The notes beneath the pieces were generated by a model. The model ran no database searches and was not told the DNA's origin. It saw nothing but the letters and a program-made list of their open reading frames with translations. Positions 54,909 through 64,000 of a stretch of 64,000 nt of DNA are shown here, piece after piece. The stretch spans positions 558,001-622,000 of the forward strand of contig JACGCN010000021.1 in the NCBI GenBank assembly GCA_014905825.1, given 5' to 3'. Source of the stretch: Lyophyllum atratum. Lineage: Eukaryota; Basidiomycota; Agaricomycetes; Agaricales; Lyophyllaceae. The translations under genes were made by a program, and so were the position numbers. Position 1 is the first letter of the stretch. Each line of letters opens with the position of its first letter.

Positions 54909-56466
54909 ATGGAACAAAAACGCGCCCAGACGTTCGTCCCTACCCTTTAAAACGTCTTTTCCCGGCTGATCATCATCGTTCATAGACTTGAGGCGCTCGA
55001 GGCGTTTATCCACTCACAAAGAGCGTTATTGGCCCGTACACAATCCGACATAGTACGGCTGCATCGGCTGAGAGGCGATGTCACCGCTCGACCCGCACAT
55101 ATCATCTCGAACCTCACCGAGGAGGTCAGTCCTGGCCCAAAAATTAATTTGCATGCACATACTGACCAGGCTCCCAGATAAGGGAAACCACGTCGCAGCT
55201 AGCCAATCCATGCGATGCGCAGCTCGCTTTACCTTCCAACATTGATTGGGCAGTCTACGACGCTCACGGTACGTCTCCTCCTCCTTAGCTTCCAGAACGA
55301 CTGTATCTGACAGTGGGTATCTCAGACCCCAAGGCCTTGCAAACCATCACCTTCGACGTGCGCCAAAAACACGAGCAACGCAACAAACCCTGCCCGTACC
55401 AACGCTCCGACCTCTCCGACCTCCAAAAGCTCGTCAAAGACGCCCGGCTCACCATCGTCGACCCCGTCCTCTCCCTCTTCGAATGCGTCTCCGAGCCCGA
55501 GCCCGATGAAGAGCCCCAGCAGAAACTCGATCCGGAAGAGGCACGCAGAGAGAGGGAAAGGGAGAAGCTACGGGAGCTGAAGAAGAGGAAGATCAAATCG
55601 TATGGTGGGTTGGGGCTGCCATCGACATATGGGAGGGGACTGGCTGGAGTGTTTATTAGACATGATGTGGAGGATGAGAGTGTTGAGGTCGATGTCACGC
55701 TTGATGCTGGTCGGCAGGAGGGGGATGCTATGGACGTGGACACGCCGGCGTTTACCCCGGCCTCGTCGACGTCAATTGCACAGCAACAGCCTACCTCACC
55801 CACAATGCCGCGCAGCCGCTTACCATCTCATAAACTCCAGTCTCAGAATGGAAGCAAAGCGAAGGCGATATCAAAAATCAAAACGGCGTCTGCTGCCTCT
55901 TCGAAACGAAAAGTGAAGGACCCTACACCCGCCGACGATGAGTCTGCTTCTGTCCCTGCGCCTAACACCAAATCCGGACGCGGCTCTGACAAACCCAAGC
56001 CCGAGACCTACAAACAAGCCTGGTCGGAGTCGGAGCAGAACATGCTCGAACAGCTGTTGGAGCAGATCCCGGAGGGAGAGAAAAATCGGTATGTCTTCCT
56101 TGCTTTTCTTCCCGTACTTGCCCTTCTCTTCTGGCTCACCCTTCTCCCTTCTTCCATTTATTCTCGTTTTCGCCTCCTTCCCATTCGCCTCCTTCCCACT
56201 CGCCTCCTTCCCACTCGTCTCGTGTCCCCGTTTCTCCTGTTCCTCCCTTCTTCCGTTCTTCCTTTCTCCCCTTCCTTCCTTCGCTTTTGTTCTATGTCGG
56301 TTTCGTGCATGATGTATGGCGCGCTGACTTCTCTTGTGTATCATGTGAACTCAGGTGGCAGAAGATCTCGAGGGCGATGAATGGAAGAAGGACGCCGAGG
56401 CAGGTGGCGAGTCGCGTGCAGAAGTATTTCGAAAAGTTGAAGAGGTTTGGCATTGGAGAGGGATGA
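54909..56466 (+). CDS. SANT/Myb-domain protein (ZZZ3-like)
   Basis: My model: a 23-nt first exon (MEQKRAQ, from 54909), then exons giving LEALEAFIHSQRALLARTQ (coiled coil), EEIRETTSQLANPCDAQLAL and HDPKALQTITFDVRQ. Next come a charged helix (EEARREREREKLRELKKRK) and a KSYGGLGLPSTYGRG segment. A 266-nt pyrimidine-rich intron (about 56089-56354) follows, and then the end of the SANT domain. The domain reads WSESEQNMLEQLLEQIPEG, WQKISRAMNGRRTPRQVASR and VQKYFEKLKRFG, the form seen in ZZZ3-type proteins. Probably a chromatin-associated factor. The first exon and its gttcgt donor are the least certain part. Confidence 0.75.
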
Positions 56467-57284
56467 CGTTGGGGCGTGCGCGTGAGGGTTGGGTGATATA
56501 CTCTCATGGAGGTGCCAGCTGCTTAGTTACCCGACATTGTCGAGCCCAATTGCAGCCTCGAGACTTGACAACTTTAAGTACCCGGCGACATTGGTCACAG
56601 CTGCTACTAGCACTGACTACGAGACGCACCATCGGTCCGCTCCAGCCTTGGTTCTGTTGTAGTTAAGTTTTCAAGGTCACTCGGAAGTGACTTAATCGAA
56701 AGCCCATGTACTTTTATGAGGATCCTACACCATGAAATAGGCAATATGTCGGCGAGGGTCGTGTGAGAATTGCATAAATCCAATCAAGTTGAGGAGCTCC
56801 AAGAGGGATTGAGCTGAAATAATTCCCGATCCCCAGGAGCTCCAAAGTCCCATATCTCGCACGGCAAATCATATGCTACGAAGTTTACAGGCTACTGAGT
56901 ACCGGGAGTTCACCAAGGCGTGTACACTAGCCATGGTTCCCTGAAGATTGGGTTTCGCGTATTGAGGAGAGGTGAGGGCGGGAAGCAGCTTTACGATATA
57001 GGTGGTAGTCCTCATAACAGTAGTCATGCTGACATCTGTGAAGTGATCACTATCGATGGATGTGTCCAAGCTTGGTTGAAGTAGGTGTCCTCTTTTTCTC
57101 GCAAGTATCACAAACTCCAAGTGAGGATTGTGTGTATTAATTCTATGGGTCGAGAAGACACAGATGGTATGAATAAATGGATGTATTTTGATAATTCTAC
57201 CGCACATGCAAGCCTGCTGTAACATCTTGGTAACGTTTAGCATCAGACATCATTACCTTCGCAGAACAAGTACTAACGTACCAT
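56467..57284. other. Intergenic region, no gene seen
   Basis: Short unconserved frames only. Holds the 3' ends of two convergent genes. Confidence 0.55.
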
Positions 57285-58859
57285 CTAGTACATCATCGAA
57301 GACATATCCGACCGAATACGGTTGTAGTCGAGCAGTCCATCAATGCTGCCAAGAGCGGCGAGAGCGAACTATGACAGAATATGTTAGTCATAGTTAGCGC
57401 CTAGATAGAAGAATAGCGCACATCCTTGTCCCACAGGTACTTCTGCGCGACACGCTTGATCTCCTCGACGGTAACGGCGTCAACAGCGCTCTCAATCTGT
57501 TGAGGGGTGAAGCGCCGACCGCTTGTCACAAGCTGCCTGCCGATGTCTTCCGCAACGGCTGTTGTACCATCAAGGCTGAGGAGCAATCCTGCCTTCAGCT
57601 GGCTCTTGGCCCGCTCAACCTCCACTTCTGTGGGTGCCACGCTCATGCGTGTCCATTCTTTTAGCGTAAAGTGCATGAGATCGTCGAGGTTCATCAGATT
57701 CTCGGATACCAGGTAGATACCCCAGAGGCCAGTATCGGAGTACGACGTGGAGAAGGACATGAATGAATTGGCGAGGTTATTGGAGGAGATGATATGTGAA
57801 AGACGGGAGGACAGAAGAGGTGAGGCGCCGAGGGCACGGTCCCAGTTGCCGAAGATGCTCTGCATGACCATCATGGGGAAGTAGTCGGGCGAACTCCAGC
57901 CGACACCCTCAACGGCTATGGCGATGTTGGCGGTGGGGATCTCGTCGTCGCGGATGCGGACCTCGGAACCGATGAAGTTGGTCTTGGGGTGCGAGAGGCG
58001 ACCAAGAGGGATAGGATTAGGAGAAACGGGAAGTGAAGAGAAGTGTTTCTCAGCAAGCTTAACGAGCTCTGCGTGCTCAACGCCACCAGTACCGACAAGG
58101 ACCATGCGGTCAGCGGTGTAGTTGGTCTTGATGTACGAGGCCAGATCGTCACGCTGGATGGACAGAATGTTCGCTTTCGGGCCAAGAATGGTGCGGCCAA
58201 GAGGTTGACCTGTAAAACAGGTCAATGGAATCCAGAAACGAAGACGAGGACGAGGCAGGCATACCTTGGAAAGCAACAGCGTGGAGGTGATCAAACACGA
58301 CTTCCTCGAGCTGTTTATCAACCTCCTGCTGCTCACGCAGAATCACATCTCGCTCGCGTTCAATGGCCGAGTTCTCAAGCTTGGAGTTCTGGAGGATATC
58401 GGAGATGATGTCGACGGCGACTGGGACATCTTTGCGGAAGCTCTTAGCGTAGTACACGGTCTGTTCGCGAGAAGTATAGGCGTTTAGGTGAGAGCCGAGG
58501 TTCTCAACCTCCAGCTCAAGGGAGTGTTGCGACCGACGGTTGGTTCCCTTGAAGGCCATGTGCTCCAGAAAGTGGGCCGTTCCGTTCGTTTTGTCGGTCT
58601 CTGCTCGCGACCCGGCATCAATCCACACACCCACTGTCGCCGTCTGCGCATGTGGTTGTGCCTCGGTGGCTACGGTGAGACCATTCGAGAGTGTTGAAAC
58701 CTCTGTGAAAGGTCCTGGAAGGTGGGTTGCAGTCGCGAAAGTCCGTAGTGAACGCTGTGACAATGATTCAACATTTTATCCTGCAAAACAACTGGGATTA
58801 CTTACGGGACTGCGAGTAGCAGACCTAAGGACGCGGCTGAGGACCGTTCGAGACACCAT
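57285..58859 (-). CDS. MAS1: Mitochondrial processing peptidase, beta subunit
   Basis: The start at 58859 gives an Arg-rich, acid-free presequence ([27 protein letters not shown]) split by a 51-nt intron (58755-58805). The M16 protease zinc site is complete: [11 protein letters not shown], i.e. HxxEH. The usual downstream [19 protein letters not shown] and [16 protein letters not shown] segments follow. A short intron near 58210-58265 joins HAVAFQ to [11 protein letters not shown]. The last exon reads [20 protein letters not shown], ending at 57285. The beta subunit cleaves presequences of imported matrix proteins with MPP-alpha. The zinc site separates it from the inactive bc1-complex core proteins. 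Confidence 0.93.
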
Positions 58860-59046
58860 CGTCGTCGTCGTCCACGGTGAGGGTAAGTTTTTCGTAACGT
58901 ACTACTTCGGGATTTCACGGCGCACCCGTCATTCGGTCTTGTCCGGCTGATGTAATCAGACATGTGATCGCTCAGCGTCGCGGCTTGAAGTTGTGGCTGT
59001 GACTGACTCTGAGCAAGTTGCCCTGGCTGGTTGTCCTCAGGCGTTA
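58860..59046. promoter_or_regulatory. Short bidirectional promoter region
   Basis: Only 187 bp separate the divergent start codons of the processing-peptidase gene and the archaemetzincin gene, so both promoters must lie here or overlap the genes. I see no clear TATA box. Confidence 0.5.
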
Positions 59047-60432
59047 ATGTCCTGCGAACACCCCCAGCTCAGCTTCGCGCCATCCGCCCACGCAGATACA
59101 GTGCGCTATTGCAGAGCCACAGCTCAGCAACGCGCGGCAGCGACCATCTCCATCACCACCAGGAACAGGAAAGACGCGTCGAATGATGAGGACACACTCA
59201 ATTCCACCTTTCCTGCCCCCCTAGTCCTGCCTGGCGATGATCTGTCGCTGGATCCAAGTTATCCACCCCAGAGTCTACGCTCGTGGCTGCGTGAAAAGGA
59301 ACGCAACGAAGTGACGCCCAAGAAGAATATAATCTACGTTGCCGCACCTCCAGAAATTGCCTCTGACGTCGAATTCGTTCGGGCATGGAGCCGGCCCCAG
59401 ATACTGGGAACTGCGAGCAGCGTGACAGCACCACGTATAGCCGATGTCATAGACTATCTAAAGGCCTTTTATCATGCCTTACCCGTTAAGCTATTGCCGC
59501 CTCCAAAGCTGTCTTTCGCGAGTTGGGACGCCGCTCCACCAAAGCGTTCCAAGTCAAGATCAAAGACAACGATACCTCCCTACATTGGACTCAATACCCC
59601 AACGGAGTGCGTGCGCATCCGTACCCGGCCCTCGATTGATGGTGTTTTCACCGCACAACTCAATCTAGATGATCTCCTGGATGCAGCTATCAGTCTGCTC
59701 CCGCAAGACGCATACGCGCTGCTTTTACTCGTTGACCATGATCTGTTCGAGGACGATGACGATTTATTCGTTTGCGGACGCGCATATGGCGGCAGCCGCG
59801 TCGCCGTCATTTCTACTGCCAGATACCATCCGATCTTAGACCGCAAGCATAATGTAGAGCGCCAACATGCTTGGCCAGCTTCACACTGCGAATCATACAT
59901 GCAACGATGCTGTGCATCAGCAGAACGCTCGTCCCCGCGGCCCAAGAAGAGAACGAAAACACAAGAACAGGCAACGGATCACCCCAAATCTCAGGCGCCG
60001 ACCTCATTACGACTAAGTACATATCCTCCAGACGAACTCACATCCCCGATGCAAGCCGCCCTGTTGGCACACACAGGTTTACCTCCACTTGAGTCATCTC
60101 CTTCCCTGGCAGCGCTATCCGGTCTATGGCTCAGTCGTGTCTGCCGCACCGCAGGCCATGAACTGGGTCACTGCTTTGGCATGGACCACTGCGTATACTA
60201 TGCCTGCTCCATGCAGGGCAGTTCCTGCCTCGCAGAGGATGCCAGGCAGCCTCCTTATCTTTGTCCAGTTGATCTGGCGAAGATGCTGCATGCGACGCGG
60301 ACGACGGCGGAGAAACGCTATCAAGCGTTATTGTCCTTTTGCGAGGAGCATGGAGATACTCATTTGTTTGCAGCATTTGCTGCGTGGATCCGCACTCGTC
60401 TAGCATGCGAATATCCCCAGCTCGCGGCCTAA
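59047..60432 (+). CDS. Archaemetzincin-family metalloprotease (M54)
   Basis: 461 aa from the ATG at 59047 (MSCEHPQLSFAPSAHAD); single exon. The catalytic block HELGHCFGMDHCVYYACSM fits the metzincin HExxHxxGxxH plus the archaemetzincin-specific Cys residues, with the Met-turn M. Further on comes YLCPVDLAKM, where other members usually have a CxxC; the second Cys appears to be Asp here. Upstream landmarks: SLRSWLREKERNEV, KNIIYVAAP and ALLLLVDHDLFEDDDDLFVC. Related to human AMZ2; the cellular role in fungi is unclear. A basic insert (PKKRTKTQEQ) lies before the active site. Confidence 0.9.
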   Translation: MSCEHPQLSFAPSAHADTVRYCRATAQQRAAATISITTRNRKDASNDEDTLNSTFPAPLVLPGDDLSLDPSYPPQSLRSWLREKERNEVTPKKNIIYVAAPPEIASDVEFVRAWSRPQILGTASSVTAPRIADVIDYLKAFYHALPVKLLPPPKLSFASWDAAPPKRSKSRSKTTIPPYIGLNTPTECVRIRTRPSIDGVFTAQLNLDDLLDAAISLLPQDAYALLLLVDHDLFEDDDDLFVCGRAYGGSRVAVISTARYHPILDRKHNVERQHAWPASHCESYMQRCCASAERSSPRPKKRTKTQEQATDHPKSQAPTSLRLSTYPPDELTSPMQAALLAHTGLPPLESSPSLAALSGLWLSRVCRTAGHELGHCFGMDHCVYYACSMQGSSCLAEDARQPPYLCPVDLAKMLHATRTTAEKRYQALLSFCEEHGDTHLFAAFAAWIRTRLACEYPQLAA

Positions 60433-60724
60433 GTGCTATTTCGGAAGGACCTCGGGCAGCCTGTGTGGTGTTCCATGGACGAGTTGCACTATTCGTTCGT
60501 CTAACACATCAGAGGTCTCATGCTGCGGCATGGCCAATTACTCATTGTCAAGGACGTTGGATATCCTATCAGCCATTTTCGACCACCTATAACCTAGAAC
60601 TAAGCATACCCCGATTCTGTATCATTATATACCACCACCATAACCACGACTACAGGAGACATGTTCATCTGCTGAAAATTTATTCTGGTCAAGATCAACA
60701 ACTTCATCTTATTCCTGAATGTCA
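60433..60724. other. Convergent 3' intergenic region
   Basis: No gene between the tail-to-tail archaemetzincin and hexosaminidase genes. Confidence 0.6.
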
Positions 60725-63076
60725 CTAAGAGTGAAGATCACAAACACCCGGGCGGAGGGCACAATAGTGGGGTTGAAGCGCAATCGCGCGAACGCCTCTT
60801 CGTACCATCCGATAACGCAGATCATGCAACCGCGGCAGGGCAGCATCAACGTTTCGCGGGGTCCCGTCAGGAAGCTTAGCGCCAGTCCAGAAAACCTGAG
60901 AAATAGAAAAGGGTTGATGAGTAAGAGACACGCGCCATACGATCCCCGACAGACACTCGCCTCTGCAGAGCTAGCAGCTCGAGGCCAGACAATAGAGTCT
61001 AGATTTTCTGGGGATGACTGTTCTGTCCAGAGGAGCTGTTGACCTGATAAACGCAAATTGAGTATGGCTAGTTAATATAGCGGCGCGAGGAACCACCTCC
61101 AAGCACCAGTGGCTTTTCTGCCGCGGTGAGATTCGCCATAGGATCAAAAGTGTATGACTGTCTACGACGTTAATACATGACGCGATCAAGCGCAGCAGCG
61201 CCAAATACCTTCTGCCATGTTTTGAACGGGTCGCACCAACTGTTGCTGTAACGACATAAACTCGATCAGACCGGTAAGCGCCAAAGAGATGGAGTCAGCT
61301 AACCCAGAAGGATCATTCCCGAGCCATTCACCGGCGCCACAATCCTATAGGAAAAGTCGTCAGAAATAACTTAGAAATCGCGAGGTATCCACTTACGAGA
61401 TAGAAGTAATCCGACGGTGCATGAACAATCCTAAAATTCTTCGCAGTCACTGCAGCAGCGTGCATCGAGGATATCCAAACCCTACAAATTATTCATATTC
61501 AGCGAACAGCGTCCAAAAGCGTTCAACGACACGTACATCACGATTGTATTCTTCGACAGCGTCAAGTTATGCTCAAGAACCATTTCTGATAGAAATGTCC
61601 TTCAGCCAAGATACGCGGCACAAAAAAAACGTATTTCTCGACCTTCCCAAATGACTGGCGTTTTTCCCAAGTCAATCAGAGCTTTGTGCGAGGCCTGAGT
61701 AAAAGTGTTCAAGGCTTGTTCAAAAGTGCGTCCGCTGCTAGAAAGATCCGCCTGTGTCTGGGAATCCTTCGCATAACAATTCATGTTCAGCTCATCACCG
61801 CCGGTGCTGAAGAGCGTCGAGGGCAAGGTTTTAGCGATGGAGGAGATCATCTGAGCAGTGAAATTCGTAGTTGCGGCCGAAGCCAGACGCAATTGGCCGG
61901 CAGGTGGCTCATTCGCAAAGTCGGTCCATGGGGAAGCTTGGTTGCAGGCGATATGTTCTGGATGAGAGGCGGCGATGACTGCAGTATGCCCCGGAGTGTC
62001 GATTTCCTGCCGCAGACAACTCAATAAAAAGTCTACCCGGGAACTAAGTACACTTCTGCTTACCACCAAGACATCAATCCCCCGCTAGATGCAAGTAAGC
62101 AGGTGTATCATGACAGTAGATCGAAAGGTAAAAAAAGATGTACGTACCGCTCCAGCATACGACACGATGTCTTTAACATCAGCTGTGCTGTAGATCTCGC
62201 TGGAAGAGTATGCGCCCTTCGCAGCCAACTCCGGGAACGCAGGAATAACAAGAGGGAAGCTTTGGGAGTCGGTAACATGCCAATGGAACGTGTTGATCTG
62301 CAAATAGACTGTGTTCGTAGAGCGTTCAGACAACTGGATTGGGATCGCAAACTCGCCTTCACCCAGCTCATGGCATTGAGAGTCCGTTTTATATCAGCAA
62401 CTGGGAAGCTAAAACACGTTATACCAGCTCCAAATATGCCAACGAAAAACAGCCTCACAAGTTCCTTGCGGTATCAAGCATGAACCCTCGGTACGGCTGC
62501 CAGCATAGAGAGGATCAGTCGCAGGATAGAAACTCTCATCTAGTAACTCACGTAGGCAGGAGCATCGTTAACAATCTTAACCGGAGCCTGATACGTATAC
62601 GTGACACCCCCAACGTCATACCAAAGTTGTCCAAACGTCGTAAGGCCCCTGAACAGCCCAAGCGTAGAATTCGCCGTCAAAGCAGCCCCCGTCCCATCAC
62701 TCGGGACGGTGAGAGAGTACCCTTCACTGCGTGTCCCAATAGGCAGGACAGCTTCGACTGCAATCGAGCGAGGCGTGGCGGAATTCAACAAGGAGATGGA
62801 GAGGCTGGGCAGAGTGTGTGCTTTTCCTAACGCTGCGGTATCGTTCGCACCACGTCCGACAGCAAGCCGTTGGAGTTTGTCCGTACGGAGGTACGATTTC
62901 GCTTGCTTGACTGCATCAAGCAGATCCTGGGGCGGGTTGTCGATCTTGACGTTGATATCGAAGTTCGAGCCGAGCTTCACGAGCGTTGTCCCTGTATGAA
63001 GATTCCTGGGGATGGGCCAGAGGCCGAGTACGCTACACGGGGCAATAGCAATGCAGATGAGAAGGATGGGCAGCAT
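60725..63076 (-). CDS. Beta-N-acetylhexosaminidase (GH20), secreted
   Basis: The start at 63076 gives a clear signal peptide (MLPILLICIAIAPCSVLG). The N-terminal GH20b-type domain includes LTVPSDGTGAALTANSTLGL and FRGLTTFGQLWYD. The catalytic TIM barrel is spread over several exons: FPVADIKRTLNAMSW, NTFHWHVTDSQSFPL, EIDTPGHTAV and the catalytic Asp-Glu pair in LFSTGGDELNMNCY. The C-terminus has LLWTEQSSPENLDSIVWPRA, then VFWTGAKLPDG, and ends LRPGVCDLHS. It cleaves chitobiose and other terminal GlcNAc, in cell-wall or nutrient chitin turnover. The last intron (60896-60960) appears to start with GC (gcgagt) instead of GT. Confidence 0.9.
60896..60960 (-). other. Probable GC-AG intron in the GH20 gene
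   Basis: 65 nt, donor gcgagtg, acceptor tttctcag. It joins SSAE to VFWTGAKLPDG in frame; the nearest GT donor would cause a stop. Confidence 0.6.
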
Positions 63077-63518
63077 CGTGGCGAAGAGTGACTCCGATGC
63101 TTGCGCTGTTTTTATATAGAGCTGCACTCCAGGAGAGAAGATATACTAGCTCAGCGGGTAGGTAATCATGGGGCAGGCACCGCATGGACCGTGGATATTT
63201 TGGTTCGGAGTCGGGGCAGGTTTCTATTACATGGAAGATGCGAAGTCTAAGACATTCATGAGCCATGTGGCACGGCTGTGGGGAGAAATTGATAATCCTG
63301 ATCGACACTGTCACTGACACCTCTTGATCAGATACCGCTATTGATACAGGTGGAAGTACAACAAACACAAGTCGACGATGCTCCTATCGACATACACATA
63401 GCTCGTGGTGGACTACGCAGCATAGCTAGGCCTGCTGGGAGGAGTAAGATCCGTAGGACAATACGAGCACACGGACAATACAGAATGCCATGCCTCCGGA
63501 CAGTGGATACAAGGGAGC
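63077..63518. other. Intergenic/promoter region of the GH20 gene
   Basis: No gene seen. Short frames on both strands are not supported by any motif. Confidence 0.5.
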
Positions 63519-64000
63519 TCACAAGCCCTCATCGTACAGCTTCCTCGATAACGCCACATAAAACGTTTCCAAGTCCTTCTTGGACGCCAACTCATTCTTC
63601 ATCCGACTCTTCCCCTCCTGATCCATATGTTTCTGCATCTCAGAACGGACGCCATCCTCACCATGCGTCTCCGCAACACTCACAGCCACCTGCGCCTTCA
63701 CCTGCGCCATAACTTTGCTCTTCCCACCAATGATCGAGGGTGACGGTACCTGGTCCGTCAGCCAGTCAAAGACAGCGGACAGCCTGTCGGTGGTCGACTT
63801 GATGATCGCATCGTCTCTGGCACTCTCCCGCTTTCGTTCCTCGTCGCGGCTTGTTGACTTGGGCTGGTCGCCGCTCGCTTCTGCAGCTTTCGCCTCAGCA
63901 TCGCGCTGGATCTTCTCCTCCTTCTTCCACGCCCCAACGAAACGCCCCCAATCCGGGAGTCCCCACCCATCGCCATTAATAGTCCGATGCCCTGCCGTGC
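63519..64000 (-). CDS. 3' end of an unidentified gene (partial)
   Basis: One open minus-strand frame from the window edge to a TGA at 63519-63521, about 160 residues. It begins GWGLPDWGRFVGAWKKEEK, then a charged Glu/Lys/Arg-rich coiled-coil-like stretch, IIKSTTDRLSAVFDWLTDQV, and ends VALSRKLYDEGL. The 5' part is outside the window. I do not recognise the family. Confidence 0.65.
   Translation of the reverse strand, partial: TAGHRTINGDGWGLPDWGRFVGAWKKEEKIQRDAEAKAAEASGDQPKSTSRDEERKRESARDDAIIKSTTDRLSAVFDWLTDQVPSPSIIGGKSKVMAQVKAQVAVSVAETHGEDGVRSEMQKHMDQEGKSRMKNELASKKDLETFYVALSRKLYDEGL

Noticed and set aside
1..64000. tRNA or rRNA genes
   Set aside because: No A/B-box pair with a foldable cloverleaf and no rRNA-like stretch was noticed; a tRNAscan run would settle this.

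Overview
The window looks like nuclear DNA of a mushroom-forming basidiomycete (Agaricomycetes). Most introns are 47-75 nt with GTRNGT-like donors and CTNAY-like branch sites. The identifiable genes are fungal housekeeping genes, and the accessory DNA is full of retroelements and DNA transposons with basidiomycete-style proteins. No CRISPR array, bacterial operon, tRNA or rRNA gene was seen.

Layout. (a) 1-17.4 kb: a segment of at least 6.7 kb occurs twice in direct orientation (1-6719 and 10635-17352, period 10,633-10,634 bp), with only two differences noticed. Each copy holds retroelement debris, a GAGTGGGGAGTG-type minisatellite and one intron-containing gene of unknown function. Between the copies lie a truncated Ty1/copia element split by a 355-bp solo LTR, and a decayed unidentified ORF. 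(b) 17.3-27.8 kb: fragments of a RecQ-helicase-type protein, a zinc-finger ORF and an RMI1-like N-terminus, then a dead Ty3/gypsy-like gag-protease gene broken by two DNA elements: an ~814-bp foldback element with 3-bp target-site duplication (TSD) and a 1243-bp hAT-like element with a perfect 8-bp TSD. (c) 27.8-30.9 kb: a complete TIR-bounded Tc1/mariner-like transposon with TA duplication and a spliced transposase gene. (d) 30.9-34 kb: gene-poor, with palindromic and tandem repeats. (e) 34-41 kb: URB1/NPA1 (ribosome biogenesis). (f) 41.06-46.68 kb: an apparently complete DIRS-order (Ngaro/PAT-type) retrotransposon with gag, RT-RNase H, tyrosine recombinase and textbook A1-ORFs-B1-A2-B2 split direct repeats. 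(g) 47-64 kb: a compact gene block: SMC6, a single-pass membrane protein, a SANT/Myb protein, mitochondrial processing peptidase beta, an archaemetzincin, a GH20 beta-N-acetylhexosaminidase and the 3' end of an unidentified gene.

Main theme. In four places, removing an inserted element and one copy of its TSD in silico gives a reading frame that runs through: solo LTR in copia, foldback in gypsy gag, hAT-like element in gypsy protease, and a CACTA-like MITE at 19.1 kb. The left 31 kb can therefore be read as layered insertion events. The most striking items are the intact split-repeat tyrosine-recombinase retrotransposon next to URB1, the nearly identical 6.7-kb duplication, and the dated stack of nested elements.
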